Shown here: positions 8,941-17,500 of the stretch, in pieces
Layout: each line of letters starts with the position of its first letter
Position numbering within the stretch: position 1 is the first letter of the stretch
Source of the DNA: Cristatella mucedo
Lineage: Eukaryota; Bryozoa; Phylactolaemata; Cristatellidae
NCBI GenBank assembly: GCA_009760855.2
Contig: WPIO01000012.1
Location: forward strand, 5,622,501 to 5,640,000
Direction of reading: 5' to 3'
DNA: 17,500 nucleotides
Notes under the pieces: model-generated
The model's input: the letters and a program-made list of their open reading frames with translations, nothing else
Database searches by the model: none
What the model was told of the DNA's origin: nothing
Position numbers and translations under genes: made by a program

Positions 8941-9305
8941 GGGAAATACTCCATTCGATTTAACTTGGCCCAGACATTGGCCTGGATGAGCGTCAGCGTA
9001 GCAGTAAACCTGGAATACGGTCCGGAATAGGGCCGGGCACTAGGTCGCCAATCGTGGCTGACACAAAGATTGCAGCTCAATCGCAATTGAAAAGGAAATG
9101 TTCGAGTGCAGCCAGGCGAAGCTCGCGATTCGGCGGGAGAGCGAACGAAAGCGGAAATTAAATCCGTGGCGGCTGCGAGCACTGCGAGGATCATTAGTCT
9201 CCATCCGCTCAATCGGAGAACGCGAGCCCAGATGCACGACGTTTCTGACTGCTCGATTAATGCGTCACTTGGATTTCTTCTTTTGCTTCTCTGGCCCAAT
9301 TACAA
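8941..9305. other. Intronic segment between the two palindromes
   Basis: About 365 bp of mixed composition. A minus-strand frame (8913-9299) contains a short hydrophobic stretch and plus-strand frames are Arg-rich, but none has splice-flanked support or a domain signature. The flanking palindromes suggest it may be the interior of a small mobile element. Confidence 0.3.
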
Positions 9306-9338
9306 AGCTTGCCCAACTACTCAGCAATTGGGCAAGCT
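9306..9338. repeat. Second, related palindrome
   Basis: Centred on C9322, it pairs AGCTTGCCCAA with TTGGGCAAGCT. It shares its core (TTGCCCAA, ACTCAG, AATTG, GCAAGCTCAG) with the palindrome at 8888-8940, in the same reading direction, with centres 408 bp apart. Confidence 0.8.
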
Positions 9339-9461
9339 CAGGGGGCGGGGCTGCAGGCGATTCGCGGTTACCACGCCCGGCGATTATGTACTATGAGCTC
9401 GACAGTTGAACCTCGACTACGAGCTCGCCAAATTAGAACTGTGCCTCGAATGAAATGCCGA

Positions 9462-9605
9462 GCTGGTTTGGTCTAGCGGTTATGGTGCTCGCCCCGACCA
9501 AGGTCTGACTGAGGTCGTGGGCTCTAGCCCCGAGGCATATGTGAAGCGCCTGAATAGAGATTAAGTTCTCTTGGGGCGCTATATAAATTAATTATATGTA
9601 TATAT
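9462..9605 (+). mobile_element. tRNA-derived SINE with LINE A-type tail
   Basis: A perfect pol III A box TGGTCTAGCGG lies at 9469-9479 and a B-box-like GGCTCTAGCCC (two mismatches) at 9520-9530. About 20 bases later comes a tail (GAAGCGCCTGAATAGAGATT, then AAGTTCTCTTGGGGCGCTAT, then ATAAAT). This tail is collinear with the 3' terminus of LINE A. Tail sharing of this kind is known for SINEs mobilised by a partner LINE. The element ends in an AT-rich simple repeat. Confidence 0.65.
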
Positions 9606-9622
9606 ATATATTATGATTATGT
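9590..9622. repeat. AT-rich simple repeat
   Basis: A TATATGTATATATATATA-like run follows the SINE tail and may derive from it. Confidence 0.7.
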
Positions 9623-10106
9623 ATTAACGAGTTTAGTTCATGACTTGTGACCTGGTCGTTGTATGAGGCCTGGCATGAGCCCGGGAGTCTCTGCAGTCGC
9701 TCTCTTGAAGCAACACGTTTCGGTGAATCGGTGCTGATCCTAGCGCTATGCCTGGGCGGCTGTAAGCTTTTAAACGAGTCTGTTGGAAGTCGCCTGTCGT
9801 CTCAACCGTAATATCCTAGGCCTAGTGATTTTTAATTTTTTTCTACTGCGGTGTAGTTGTTAGTGCTTGGTGCAGACTGGTGAGCGCCGTATCGTTGTCG
9901 TCGATGTATTGCGAAGTTTTATATCACTCCGCTACCCGAGCTAGTGAGAGTCGCACGGTCATAATACTTTCTTTCGCGCCGGGGTGGAGCCAGCCGATGG
10001 CGGTCCTTCGAGGAGGCGAAAGTAGAGCAGCAGCAGCACTAGCTGACGCGCACGCGCGCGAGCGCGCAGAGGCTCGAAAACGCCGCAAGCCTTTCCTCCG
10101 AAGGTT
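9623..10106. other. Intronic sequence, nothing recognised
   Basis: No repeat or ORF that I can support. The plus-strand open frame at 9880-10398 overlaps the ectodomain exon and is interpreted as its antisense shadow. Confidence 0.4.
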
Positions 10107-10112
10107 ACTCAC

Positions 10113-10499
10113 CCACCACTTCGATGACGAGTATGGTTGGCTGAGAAAGAAGGATGGCTCGGGTACTCATCGTAACGCATTGGTGTTTCGTCAGTGCATC
10201 CGCAGCGGCCGCCCTGAAGGTGACGTTGATCACTTTGGAATTAGCCGGCGCATCGTAGACCGGCGGAGGGCTGGGGCAGCTCAAGTCACTGATGCGGTAC
10301 AGCGATTCCTGAGTGCCGTTACGAAGGACGCCACTCGGCGAGCAGAACATGCAGTCGATAGACGGGTGCGAGGCCGTGACCTGACATATGCCCAGTAGCA
10401 GCACCGCAAAGTCGCTGGGAAATGAGAACATGCACGAGAACGCGAGTGGCTTTCCGCGCGCGACTTGCACCGATCCGTATATCGACGATGAAATCTCGC
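10113..10499 (-). CDS. Ectodomain exon of the membrane protein (unrecognised cysteine-rich module)
   Basis: The exon is open throughout and lies between a TTGCAG acceptor (AG at 10500-10501) and a GTGAGT donor (10107-10112). Its length is 387 bases and both ends are phase 1, the symmetry typical of shuffled extracellular modules. Joining its last base to the exon at 6508 recreates a GAC codon and keeps the transmembrane frame. It encodes about 128 residues with six cysteines (22, 38, 49, 52, 74 and 107, including CMFC) and two sequons (NGT at 60, NVT at 91). It contains a proline-rich SCPSPPPVYD segment and ends in a beta-rich stretch. Alternatively, an ATG at 10429-10431 starts a plausible signal peptide (FAVLLLGICQV core), making this the first coding exon. 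I do not recognise the family; weak resemblance to IPT- or plexin-like segments is not enough to name it. Confidence 0.5.
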
Positions 10500-10501
10500 C
10501 T

Positions 10502-10647
10502 GCAACGACGAGGCGCTCGGCTGACTCGCGGCCTGAGGCCTGAGCCCGGGATGCGAATGCCCCTGCACACAGCGCCGATCAGACGGCGGCGCCGTCTGCA
10601 GGCGGCTTCGTCGAGATTCGGTTCGCGTCATGTAGATGCGGCATATT
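10502..10647. other. GC-rich spacer upstream of the ectodomain exon
   Basis: This is either intron or 5' flank of the minus-strand gene. A pyrimidine-rich tract before the acceptor is only moderate. A palindromic GGCGGCGCCGTC stretch lies near 10584-10597. Confidence 0.3.
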
Positions 10648-11741
10648 TTAATAATAGCAATAATAATACACTTGAAAAAGCGCCCTCAGAGAACTCAATC
10701 TCTTTCTAGGCGTTTTACATTTGCTGCACAGGAAACGCGATTGAATGGTGAGATTATATCACGCTTGATAATCAACATGAATAACATGGTTAGGGGTGAC
10801 ATTCACAGGGTCAGCATGCAAGTGTGGTTAGTGGCAACATGCTCAGCGTCAGCACGCATAAGCACATGAAGGACGAATCACGGGAACCCACTAAATGCTG
10901 TCCTTCATGGGTACGTTTTTAAGTTCTTTTTAAATGTGGTCAAGTCAGTGGATGTTCTCACGCAAGTCGGGAGGGAGTTTCAGGCTTTGGGAGCAAATGA
11001 ACTAAAGGCAAGGTCTCCAAAGGATTTGAGGTTTGTGCGAGGTATTGGTAGACTGTTGGATTCCTAAAGCAGGTGGTGCGATGCTTGGTCTGGTGGGGGA
11101 GTAGACCTGATAGATAGGCTGTAGCCAAAGAATGAAGTGACCTAAAAGTGAGCGACAAAACCTTGAAGTCGATCCGCTGCTTGACTGAAAGCCAGTGCAG
11201 GTCGGCGAGAAGTGGTCTAACGTGGTAACTGCGACGCTCACGACAGACAAGCCTAGCTGCAGAGTTTTGCACCAGCTGTAAACGCCTGATTGCACATGCC
11301 GGTATGCCAGCAAGCAGTGATTTACAGAAGTCAAGACGGGATGTCACAAATGCATGCAATGCAAATGGACCAACATGGATGTGGCATCCTTATCTGAAAA
11401 AGCCCGAATTTTAGCAATAGTATGTAGCTGAAAGTAGGCAGACTTGCCTGTGAAGCTGATGTGGTCGTCTAACGGAAGGTCACTTTGGAACATGACACAT
11501 AAATTTCGTGTAGATACAGCAGGAGATATGCTGGAAGAGCCGATATTTTGAGCGTTAGCCTTTCAACTTCTGAATCCCATTTTGGTTTGCCCATAACTAG
11601 TAAGTTAGTTGTATCCTCATTTAATTTGAGAAAATGTGCTGCCATCCATGTGTGGATGTCATCAATACATGCAGCAAGGGAGTTGAGAGAATTCGAGGTA
11701 CTCGAATGCTGGGAGGGATCAAAGCAAAGGTACATTTTAGT
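10648..11741 (-). mobile_element. LINE A copy 3
   Basis: A 5'-truncated copy starting at the MYLCFDPSQ block just after the position of the YADD motif. Reading on the minus strand, the segments in order are SLAACIDDIHTWMAAHFLKL, a frame-disrupted stretch, [38 protein letters not shown] and the ORF end. The 3' UTR with iterated GCATGC motifs follows, and then a (TTA)n-type tail at about 10650-10670. At least one frameshift separates the two open segments. It is inactive. Confidence 0.85.
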
Positions 11742-12316
11742 CATCTCGAATTGAAATAAACCAGAAGTCCTGGCCGATTGAATTGGAGGCACAGAAACTC
11801 TGGAAAATGAGTACTAAGCACAAGGCCACTGGTTCGGAGCCGCTCTCTCCGCACCGATCGGCGTCTTATGGAGGCGCCGCTCTTCTCTGCTATCCACTCT
11901 ATCTCTGGTCCGACGAAGGTACACAAGCTTTGATCGGTGCATCCGATAGCTCTAGAAAGAGGCCATTGGAGGCCATCTAAAGCTGCTGGTGACGGTTTGT
12001 CTAGAGCCTAGAGAAATCGCTCGACGAGGCCTAACTCGGTGTGCAGCGGTGCCATCGGCACCTTCTGAGAGGGTCTGTAGGCGGCTCCCATTCGATGGTG
12101 TTCTTCCCCGCAGAGAAGTTGGTCCGCTGCTGTCAGACCCCACATGGTCCGCAGCGGTCAGACCCTATCTTGTTAGTGTCCCGGCTGTACCGCAGGCAAA
12201 CAAAACAATGAAACTTTGAAACGCCTGATTTGTAGGCCCGCCGGGAATGACGCAACTCGGAAGTCTCCAATTTGCATACTGACCCTGTTCATGTCACCTC
12301 TAACAATGTTATGTTT
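11742..12316. other. Unannotated region with a short tandem duplication
   Basis: No supported gene. Open frames on both strands (for example 11783-11980 and 11989-12219) lack domain features. A 20-bp sequence beginning GGTCCGC occurs twice in tandem at 12121-12140 and 12146-12165 with two differences. Confidence 0.35.
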
Positions 12317-12487
12317 ATAAAAATAATAATAATAATACATTTGATAAAGTGCCCTCAGAGAACTCAATCTCTTTCTAGGCACTTCACATATGCTGCAAAG
12401 GAACGCTCGATCGAATGGTTAGTGGTAGCATGCTGAATAAACAGCAAGAATAACATTGTTAGGGTGACATGCACAGGGTCAGCATGC
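12317..12487 (-). mobile_element. Solo LINE A 3' tail (left arm of inverted pair)
   Basis: Starts with (ATA)n at the left. It contains the conserved terminal block (GCCCTCAGAGAACTCAATCT, then CTTTCTAGGCACTT, as read on the plus strand) and part of the GCATGC region. There is no ORF sequence: an extremely 5'-truncated LINE A or a derivative of it. Confidence 0.75.
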
Positions 12488-12608
12488 TTGTTGTCATTGA
12501 GCATGCTACCACTAACCGTTCGGCCACGCTTCCTTTGCAGCATACAGAATGTAAAGTGCCTAGAAAGGTATTGAGTTCTCTGAGGGGCTATACAAACGTA
12601 TTATGATT
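12488..12608 (+). mobile_element. Solo LINE A 3' tail (right arm of inverted pair)
   Basis: The same terminal block as the left arm in the opposite orientation, ending in a short AT-rich tail near 12600. The arms are about 110-125 bp and could form a long hairpin. Confidence 0.75.
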
Positions 12609-12659
12609 ACCTCTCAGAAATAGTTACCATACTTTAAAGGACGTCAGAAATATTTAAAA

Positions 12660-12812
12660 AGGTTAAAGTTAAAGGCAGCTGACTCAACAGCCTCATTTAT
12701 ATCGTGGCAGAAGAGCCTTAAGGGCGATCACCGCCGCTTGCAGTGGGGCAATAGAGGACCACCAGTGCAAGACTCGAACCCAAGACCTTGGTAGTGAGGA
12801 GCGACCAAGGTC
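12660..12812 (-). mobile_element. SINE family D, copy 2
   Basis: On the minus strand it has a B-box-like GGTTCGAGTCT (12770-12780) preceded by the CCAAGGTC stem. The body then has GCGGTGATCGCCCTTAAGGC, TCTTCTG and GAGGCTGTTGAGTCAGCTG, matching the copy at 7374-7556. Its tRNA head appears cut off where the satellite begins. Confidence 0.65.
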
Positions 12813-14240
12813 GTTGCCGTCAATTGCCGTGCACAGCCTTCGAATGTACGTTCCCGATTGGTTGAAAGGATGCGTTTGCACTTTTAATACAGTGCACTGC
12901 ACTGTAATATACAAGAAAAATTTGATCTTCTCCCACCAGCTTTGTTTGTAATTGTAACAGACAATCATAGATTGCAGTATTGTCTCTGGAAATTGCCAGC
13001 GATCGCCATGCATTGCCCAATTATTAACGCAAAAAATGACAGTATGTGCGCCCACAGTGAGCGTTATGTGGTAGGATAATTACAAATTCAAGCAGCCGAT
13101 TTCTAGCAAATTTGAAACAGATTGCTGTAGAGGTCGGGCCATTGCCTCCATTGCTGTGCATTTGCCCTCGATTGTGCGTTCTCGATTGTTTAAAAAGATG
13201 TTGCTGCACTTTTAATGCAGTGTGGTGCAATATGCAAGAAAACCTGGAGCTTCACTCGTCAACTGTAGGTTCATTTGTAACGGACCGTTATGGATTAGCC
13301 TATTTCCCCGTGCCATTGCCGTCGATTGCCGTGTTTATTGCAGCCAATCTTGTCAATTTTCCACGAATTTTGCTATCGGCCCCGTACATTGTTGTGGATT
13401 GCCGTGCATTGTTGACAGTTAGCGAGCAAAGCATCTTGCAAACGCCACGGTTTTACTTTGGACGCAGCTGAATGTTATATGTAATGACAATTGGGGCTTC
13501 GCACTGCCAGTTTGTAGTCAATTTGCCGCGAGTTATGGTATTGGCCAAGGAAATTGCTGTCGATTGCCGTTAATTGCTCACAATTGTACGTTCGTGATTG
13601 GTTGAAAGGAATTGATTGCACTTTCAACACAGTGGGCTGTGACAAATAAGATATAATTTATCTTGGCCCAGTCACTGTCCAGTGATTTGCGATGGACCAT
13701 AATGGATTTCCGTATTTGCCCGGCCCATTGCCGTCTGTTGCCATGCATTGCCCAAGATTGAACGGTCAGAGCTGGTTGAAAGTATGTGTGCACGCAGTGA
13801 GATATTACGTGGAATGAGAATTGGAGCTTGGTGCAGCCGATTTCTCGTCGATTTGCCACGGATTTCGGTATTGGTCCCTGCCATTGCTGTCGATTGCCGT
13901 GCATTGTTGACAATTAACGTGCAAAATGGCTTGAAAGTCCTACGATTTCTCTTTTAGCACAAAGAAATGTGAAATGCGATGACAAGCTGCACTTTGTGCA
14001 GCAATTAGTGGTCCCCTTGCCACGGATTGTAGAGGATTGCTGCTTTGAGTAGAGCCGTTGCCGAAGGTTGACATGCATTGCCCGAGATTTTACGAGTCCA
14101 GTTGCTTAAAAGAATGTGGTTGACTTTAACCAGGGCGCTTTGTAACATGCATTCAAAATTGGAGCATTGCGAAACAGATTTCAGGGTATTTTGCATCAGA
14201 TAGCTGTAGATTTCGGTATTGACCCGGGTCATTGCTGTCG
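12813..14240. repeat. Degenerate satellite with A-B-C trimer organisation
   Basis: Every monomer opens with a variant of CCATTGCTGTCGATTGCCGT. Starts are near 12818, 12990, 13139, 13312, 13382, 13552, 13724, 13881, 14054 and 14228. Type A (12818, 13139, 13552, 14054) carries a GATTGGTTGAAAGGA-like block and a CACTTTNAA-ACAGTG block. Type B (12990, 13724, and 13312 with an internal deletion) carries AGTATGTG, CAGTGAG and GCAGCCGATTTCT. Type C (13382, 13881) carries GTGCATTGTTGACA. Lengths are about 172, 157 and 173 bp. The full A-B-C unit at 13552-14054 is 502 bp. Open frames within it are incidental. The monomers are diverged, so the array is old. Confidence 0.75.
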
Positions 14241-14610
14241 ATTGCAGTATATTTCTACCGAATGGTCGAGGCAATTGTAGATAAATTGTGAAATTACACA
14301 ATAACCGAAGGTTAGAGCAATGGACAATCACTAGCAGAGCTTAAAGCTGTGCGAAGCAGCTCTGGGGTGGATTTGAGGTGAGCTAAAACGGATTTCAGTG
14401 GATTTCGGTGGATTGCGGTACAGGCATCCAGCGTTGAAGCTCATTTGCATAAGTGCTCGTGCGCATAGCAAAATGAAATTTGGTTAATAGATCAAACTGA
14501 ACGTGTACTACAATATTAGTTCTAAATTTGAGCTCGGCAAGTCTAATGTCTGGTCGATGTTAGCCTAATTAGGGTGGATTTTTATGAACTTCGGTAATTC
14601 GTCGAAATCC
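14241..14610. other. Satellite-edge and unannotated sequence
   Basis: Fragments such as GTGGATTTCGGTGGATTGCGG near 14399-14419 resemble the satellite but show no regular spacing. The rest is AT-rich and featureless. Confidence 0.35.
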
Positions 14611-14701
14611 GAGAGCTCGATGAATCGCAGCAGACGTCGATGTCTTAACTATTGGCCTCAGGTGCGGAGTACATTAGTATCAGGGCGCTTCGCTAATTAC
14701 A
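14611..14701 (-). mobile_element. Second copy of the LTR-like segment (partial)
   Basis: On the minus strand it starts at TGTAATTAGCGAA and matches the 1572-1706 sequence through CCAATAGTTA and CTGCTGCGATT to GAGCTCTC, then diverges. It has a deletion relative to that copy and no AATAAA half. It abuts the truncated 3' side of LINE B copy 2. Confidence 0.5.
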
Positions 14702-14732
14702 GCACCAGCATGCATCAGGCGCAAGCAACACA

Positions 14733-15480
14733 TAGTCGGCAGCAGGGGAGTATATGTCGTTGTACAAGAGTTGTGGGAGTGAGTTCCACAGTCTAGAACC
14801 TGCAGAGCAAAAGCTGCTGTCGCCAACGGTCTCTAGGCGAAAAAATGGAACAGCTAATTTTAATGCCCATACAGGACCTGGGGGAACAAGGAGGCTGACA
14901 CTGGTCCATTAGTTCAGCTAGCTATGAAGGAGCCAAGCTTCGGCGGGCCTTGTGGGTCAGCGTAAGAACTTTACTTTGTATGCATTGCTAAACCGGCAGC
15001 CATCCAAGTTCTTTCAGCAAATGTGACACGATGTTGAACCTCCAAGATTTTTAAGCTAGCCTTGCAGCCATATTCATCACCAGCTGCAGTTGCCTTGCAA
15101 CTTTGTTTAGTATCCCAGCCAAAATGGAGTTGCAATAATCTTGCCGAGACACAACCAGGGAGCTAGATTTTTGCAAGCGACCGTGGAAGACAGTCCCTAA
15201 TCTTGGATAGTGATCGGACGAGGTAGCCAGCTGTGGATTGAGTCTCCTCAACGAAGCTTTTAAAATGAACACAGTTGTTGAAGACGACACCTAAATTCCG
15301 AGCATATGGCGACGGTCGCACAACAGCACCAGTAGCCAAGTTGACTGTAAGTGGCGCATTTCGGTATTTCCCGCATTGCTTCGGGCCGCCCTCATCCTCA
15401 AGCACTACACTGAATTTTTATAAATTAGTTTTCATAAAGCCGACTGTAACCACGGTGACCACTCCTAAAGTGAGCTTGTG
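14733..15480 (-). mobile_element. LINE B copy 2
   Basis: Reading on the minus strand, a KTNL-like stretch leads into SPYARNLGVVFNN and STAGYLVRSLSKIRDCLP. After a frame change come SRQDYCNSILAG and MNMAARLA, then the ORF end region (CTGTGGAACTCACTCCCACA). The 3' end stops near 14733, close to the LTR-like segment, so the LINE B 3' terminus is missing. Frameshifts near 15165-15290 and stops make it inactive. It is the same family as the copy at 4109-4771. Confidence 0.7.
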
Positions 15481-15959
15481 CAATTCACGATGAATGTGCA
15501 ATAAGCCCCTGAGAACACGTGACGGCATTCTTGGTGCTTCTCTTCTTGGCCGGTTTAATGGGACCGAGATCTGGCTGAAATCGACATAGGCATGGCAGTC
15601 TGACCATAATCTATGTCATCCTAAGGGCGTGTCTTTTATACCCGGAGATCTATCAAAAATGCTGGCAGAGTAGCCATTGTTGCTTTTTCCTCCGTCAATT
15701 TTAGACTTGCATTCCCCTCGAAGCAATCTTTTGAATCTCTTGTATTGAGTTCCTCTTACCAATCATGGCAGTAATGTAACCCCGCTAGACACCAAATCTT
15801 TGTCCACTTCAGATGTTCTTGATTTCATTTCGATTTTGTGGTCTTGCATGTTTCATATTTGGTGATTTTTTCGAGGAAGCAACTGGCACTTTATTCGCCG
15901 AGTTTCATACATTAGTTAATTCATTTTCCCTTGTGTGTGTAACCTGTTAAACAAGTTTA
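15481..15959. other. Unannotated AT-rich region
   Basis: No supported ORF or RNA gene. The right part could be heavily decayed upstream sequence of the LINE A copy that becomes recognisable at about 15960, but I cannot align it by eye. Confidence 0.3.
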
Positions 15960-17430
15960 AACTAGTCAGTTTTTAAAGCTAATCACCTCATAGAGTCAGA
16001 ACTGCTGCCAGTGTATTACAGCTTTCTCAGGAATTCTGACTTAGATAAAGTATTTTTATTTGTTTGACAAAATCTTTTAGTACCATATAATACAATAGAT
16101 TACAAATCCCTCCAGACTGACTTTTACCTGGACTGAGTATCACTGAGACTGCTCTAAAATGCATTAGATCTTCTCTCACAGTAAAATTCAAGCGCAATAT
16201 TGTGAAATGGAAAAAATCAAATGAGGTTTAAGTAAGGTTAACCCTGAGTTTGGTGCTTGATCTACTGTTTACAATGCATACCCTGCCTCTAGCCGACGTA
16301 ATCACCGAGCACGATCTGGGCTTTTGTTTTGATGCTGTTGACACGCAGATGTATCCGTGCCTTAATATTTGCCTGCTTTCCAAGCGTTGAGCTCTCTTAG
16401 TTTCGTTGGGGCATTTATTTATGACGTTCGCCTTTGTCTAGCAGCAAAACTGTTCTCAAATTGAATGATGATTAAACCAAGTCTTCCTTTATAGGAAAAC
16501 ATAGTGTTAAAAGCCTAACTCTAAAAATATAACTTTAAAACTTAAAACTTTGCTGGTTTCTCTCCTCTATCATTTAAACGCAATCTGGATGTCCAGTTCC
16601 AAAGTGACCTTTCACTAGACGAATACATCAGCTCCACGATCAAGTCTGACAACTTTCAGCTAATAATATTAATAATACATCTGTATAGCGTCCTCGGAGA
16701 ACTTAATCTTTTTCTATGCACTTTACATGTGCTGTACAGGGACCATGGTCGAATAGTTAAAGATAGCATGCTCAATGTCAAAAAGTATATACGTACTAGT
16801 GTAAAATTTGGGCCTGCTTAGACAAGGATAGCACAGCCGATCTGGTCGGTGTATTTTCTGCATCCCGTCTCTACCTCTGTAAAATACTACTCGCCGGTCT
16901 TCCTGCCTGTGTAATAAGACTTACTGTTGGTACGATATTGTGCAGTTAAGCACATCTGTTGTGAACATCAAAATTGCTCCACCACACCACTTCTCACCAG
17001 CATGCGCTGGATCCCTATCAAGCAGTGTATTGACTTTGGTTTTGTCGCTCTTATTTTAGTTCCAATCATTCTCTTGCTCCAGCCAATCTAAGCTGATCAG
17101 ACTACGCATCGTTTCACCCGCTCTTGACTCAAGTCATTTAGCTGCGCCTCTAAATAACTTCAAATCCTATGACGACCCTGCCTTGAGCTCATATGCTCCC
17201 AAAGTCTCTAAGTCACTATCGACTGACATCAAGAAGTTTCCTGCCTTGATGGCATGCGAAAGAGACTAAAAAAGTTCTTTGTGCACTTATGCTTGCTGGC
17301 ACGTTCGTACTTTCTCCACAAAGTTTAATGTGTTATTTATTACCAGCAATTGTAATGTGCATAGAAAGAATGTATTATTCTAGAATGATATGTATAAATA
17401 TGAATTACTATAATTTTTTTATTATTTTAG
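15960..17430 (+). mobile_element. LINE A copy 4, heavily decayed
   Basis: Recognisable blocks in order are a degenerate QSGFRANHSTDSALL (15960-16015), DLDKVFLFV with YNTIDYKSL (motif A region), LPLADVITEHDLGF (about 16280-16325), LDVQFQSDLSLDEYIS (about 16585-16630), and remnants of the VFSASRLYLCKILLAGLPAC and LAPANLS regions. The 3' UTR end is eroded. Many stops and indels are present. It is older than copies 2 and 3. A solo LINE A tail interrupts it at 16665-16795. Confidence 0.7.
16665..16795 (-). mobile_element. Solo LINE A 3' tail inside LINE A copy 4
   Basis: AATAATATTAATAATACA starts the tail, followed by the terminal block (GCGTCCTCGGAGAACTTAAT and on) and GCATGCTCAAT. It splits the LINE A ORF between the SSTIKSDNFQL-like block and the KFGPAC-like block, so it is a later insertion of the same family's 3' end. 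Confidence 0.65.
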
Positions 17431-17500
17431 CTGACCCCCGTCTAAGTAGCTCGAATAAGTCATTTTTTAATATGCACCGAAAGCGACATGGAATACAGAG
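17431..17500. other. Window end, possible LINE B tail start
   Basis: ATGCACCGAAAGCGACATGG near 17472-17491 resembles the ATGCGTACCGAAAGCGGCTT sequence in the LINE B 3' end near 4664. It is too short to call. Confidence 0.2.

Larger units (their letters stand above)
6509..10112 (-). other. Proposed intron, rich in transposable elements
   Basis: On the minus strand it begins GTGAGT (10107-10112) and ends with a pyrimidine-rich CTGCAG (6509-6514), a phase-1 intron of 3604 bases. It contains LINE A copy 2 with a nested SINE, two related palindromes and a tRNA-derived SINE with a LINE tail. An additional phase-1 exon inside it cannot be excluded. Confidence 0.5.

Noticed and set aside
8913-9299. 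Minus-strand 128-codon frame with a hydrophobic stretch, as a possible extra exon
   Set aside because: It begins in one palindrome region and ends in another, and I found no acceptor/donor pair with matching phase.
9462-9535. Possible functional tRNA gene
   Set aside because: The B box has two mismatches and the acceptor stem does not pair; a SINE head explains it better.
9880-10398. 172-codon plus-strand frame
   Set aside because: Antisense to the ectodomain exon, which has better support from splice signals and phase.
12813-14240. CRISPR-like array
   Set aside because: The repeated units are contiguous, diverged and about 170 bp long, with no short identical repeats and unique spacers; the context is eukaryotic.
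13112-14331. Several open frames of 66-119 codons on both strands
   Set aside because: They lie inside the tandem satellite, repeat with its period and show no protein features.

Overview
The window reads as a metazoan, probably invertebrate, nuclear genome. Three things point that way: GT-AG splice signals join widely separated exons, there are several CR1/L2-group LINE copies and tRNA-derived SINEs, and one stretch is nucleosome-length satellite DNA. There is no operon-like gene packing, no ribosome-binding sites and no long uninterrupted host ORF. The species cannot be determined from the sequence alone.

Layout, left to right. Positions 1-3890 hold a possible MITE with TTCATCAA-repeat ends (305-840), an LTR-like segment (1572-1787), a very GC-rich block with overlapping open frames of uncertain strand (1850-2700), and a (TG)n microsatellite (about 3689-3767). 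Positions 3898-5475 are one LINE, here called family A. It is rearranged in the way twin priming predicts and is interrupted by a second LINE, family B. Positions 5883-10499 carry the best host-gene candidate, on the minus strand. It has an ectodomain exon (10113-10499), a 3.6-kb intron, a last exon with a transmembrane segment and a basic tail (6030-6508), and a polyadenylation signal. The intron holds a LINE A copy with a SINE inside it, a pair of related palindromes and a second SINE.

Positions 10648-12812 hold another LINE A copy, an outward-facing inverted pair of LINE A 3' tails, and a minus-strand SINE. Positions 12813-14240 are a degenerate satellite in which three monomer types (A, B, C) repeat as a trimer of about 502 bp. 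Positions 14611-15480 hold a second copy of the LTR-like segment next to a LINE B fragment. Positions 15960-17430 hold a decayed LINE A copy with a solo LINE A tail inserted in it.

Nothing indicates an operon or a multi-gene pathway. The window is one probable membrane-protein gene, possibly a second locus, and a densely nested repeat landscape. The most notable items are the A-B-C satellite, the twin-priming LINE, the paired palindromes, the iterated GCATGC motif in the LINE A 3' UTR, and a SINE that shares the LINE A tail.
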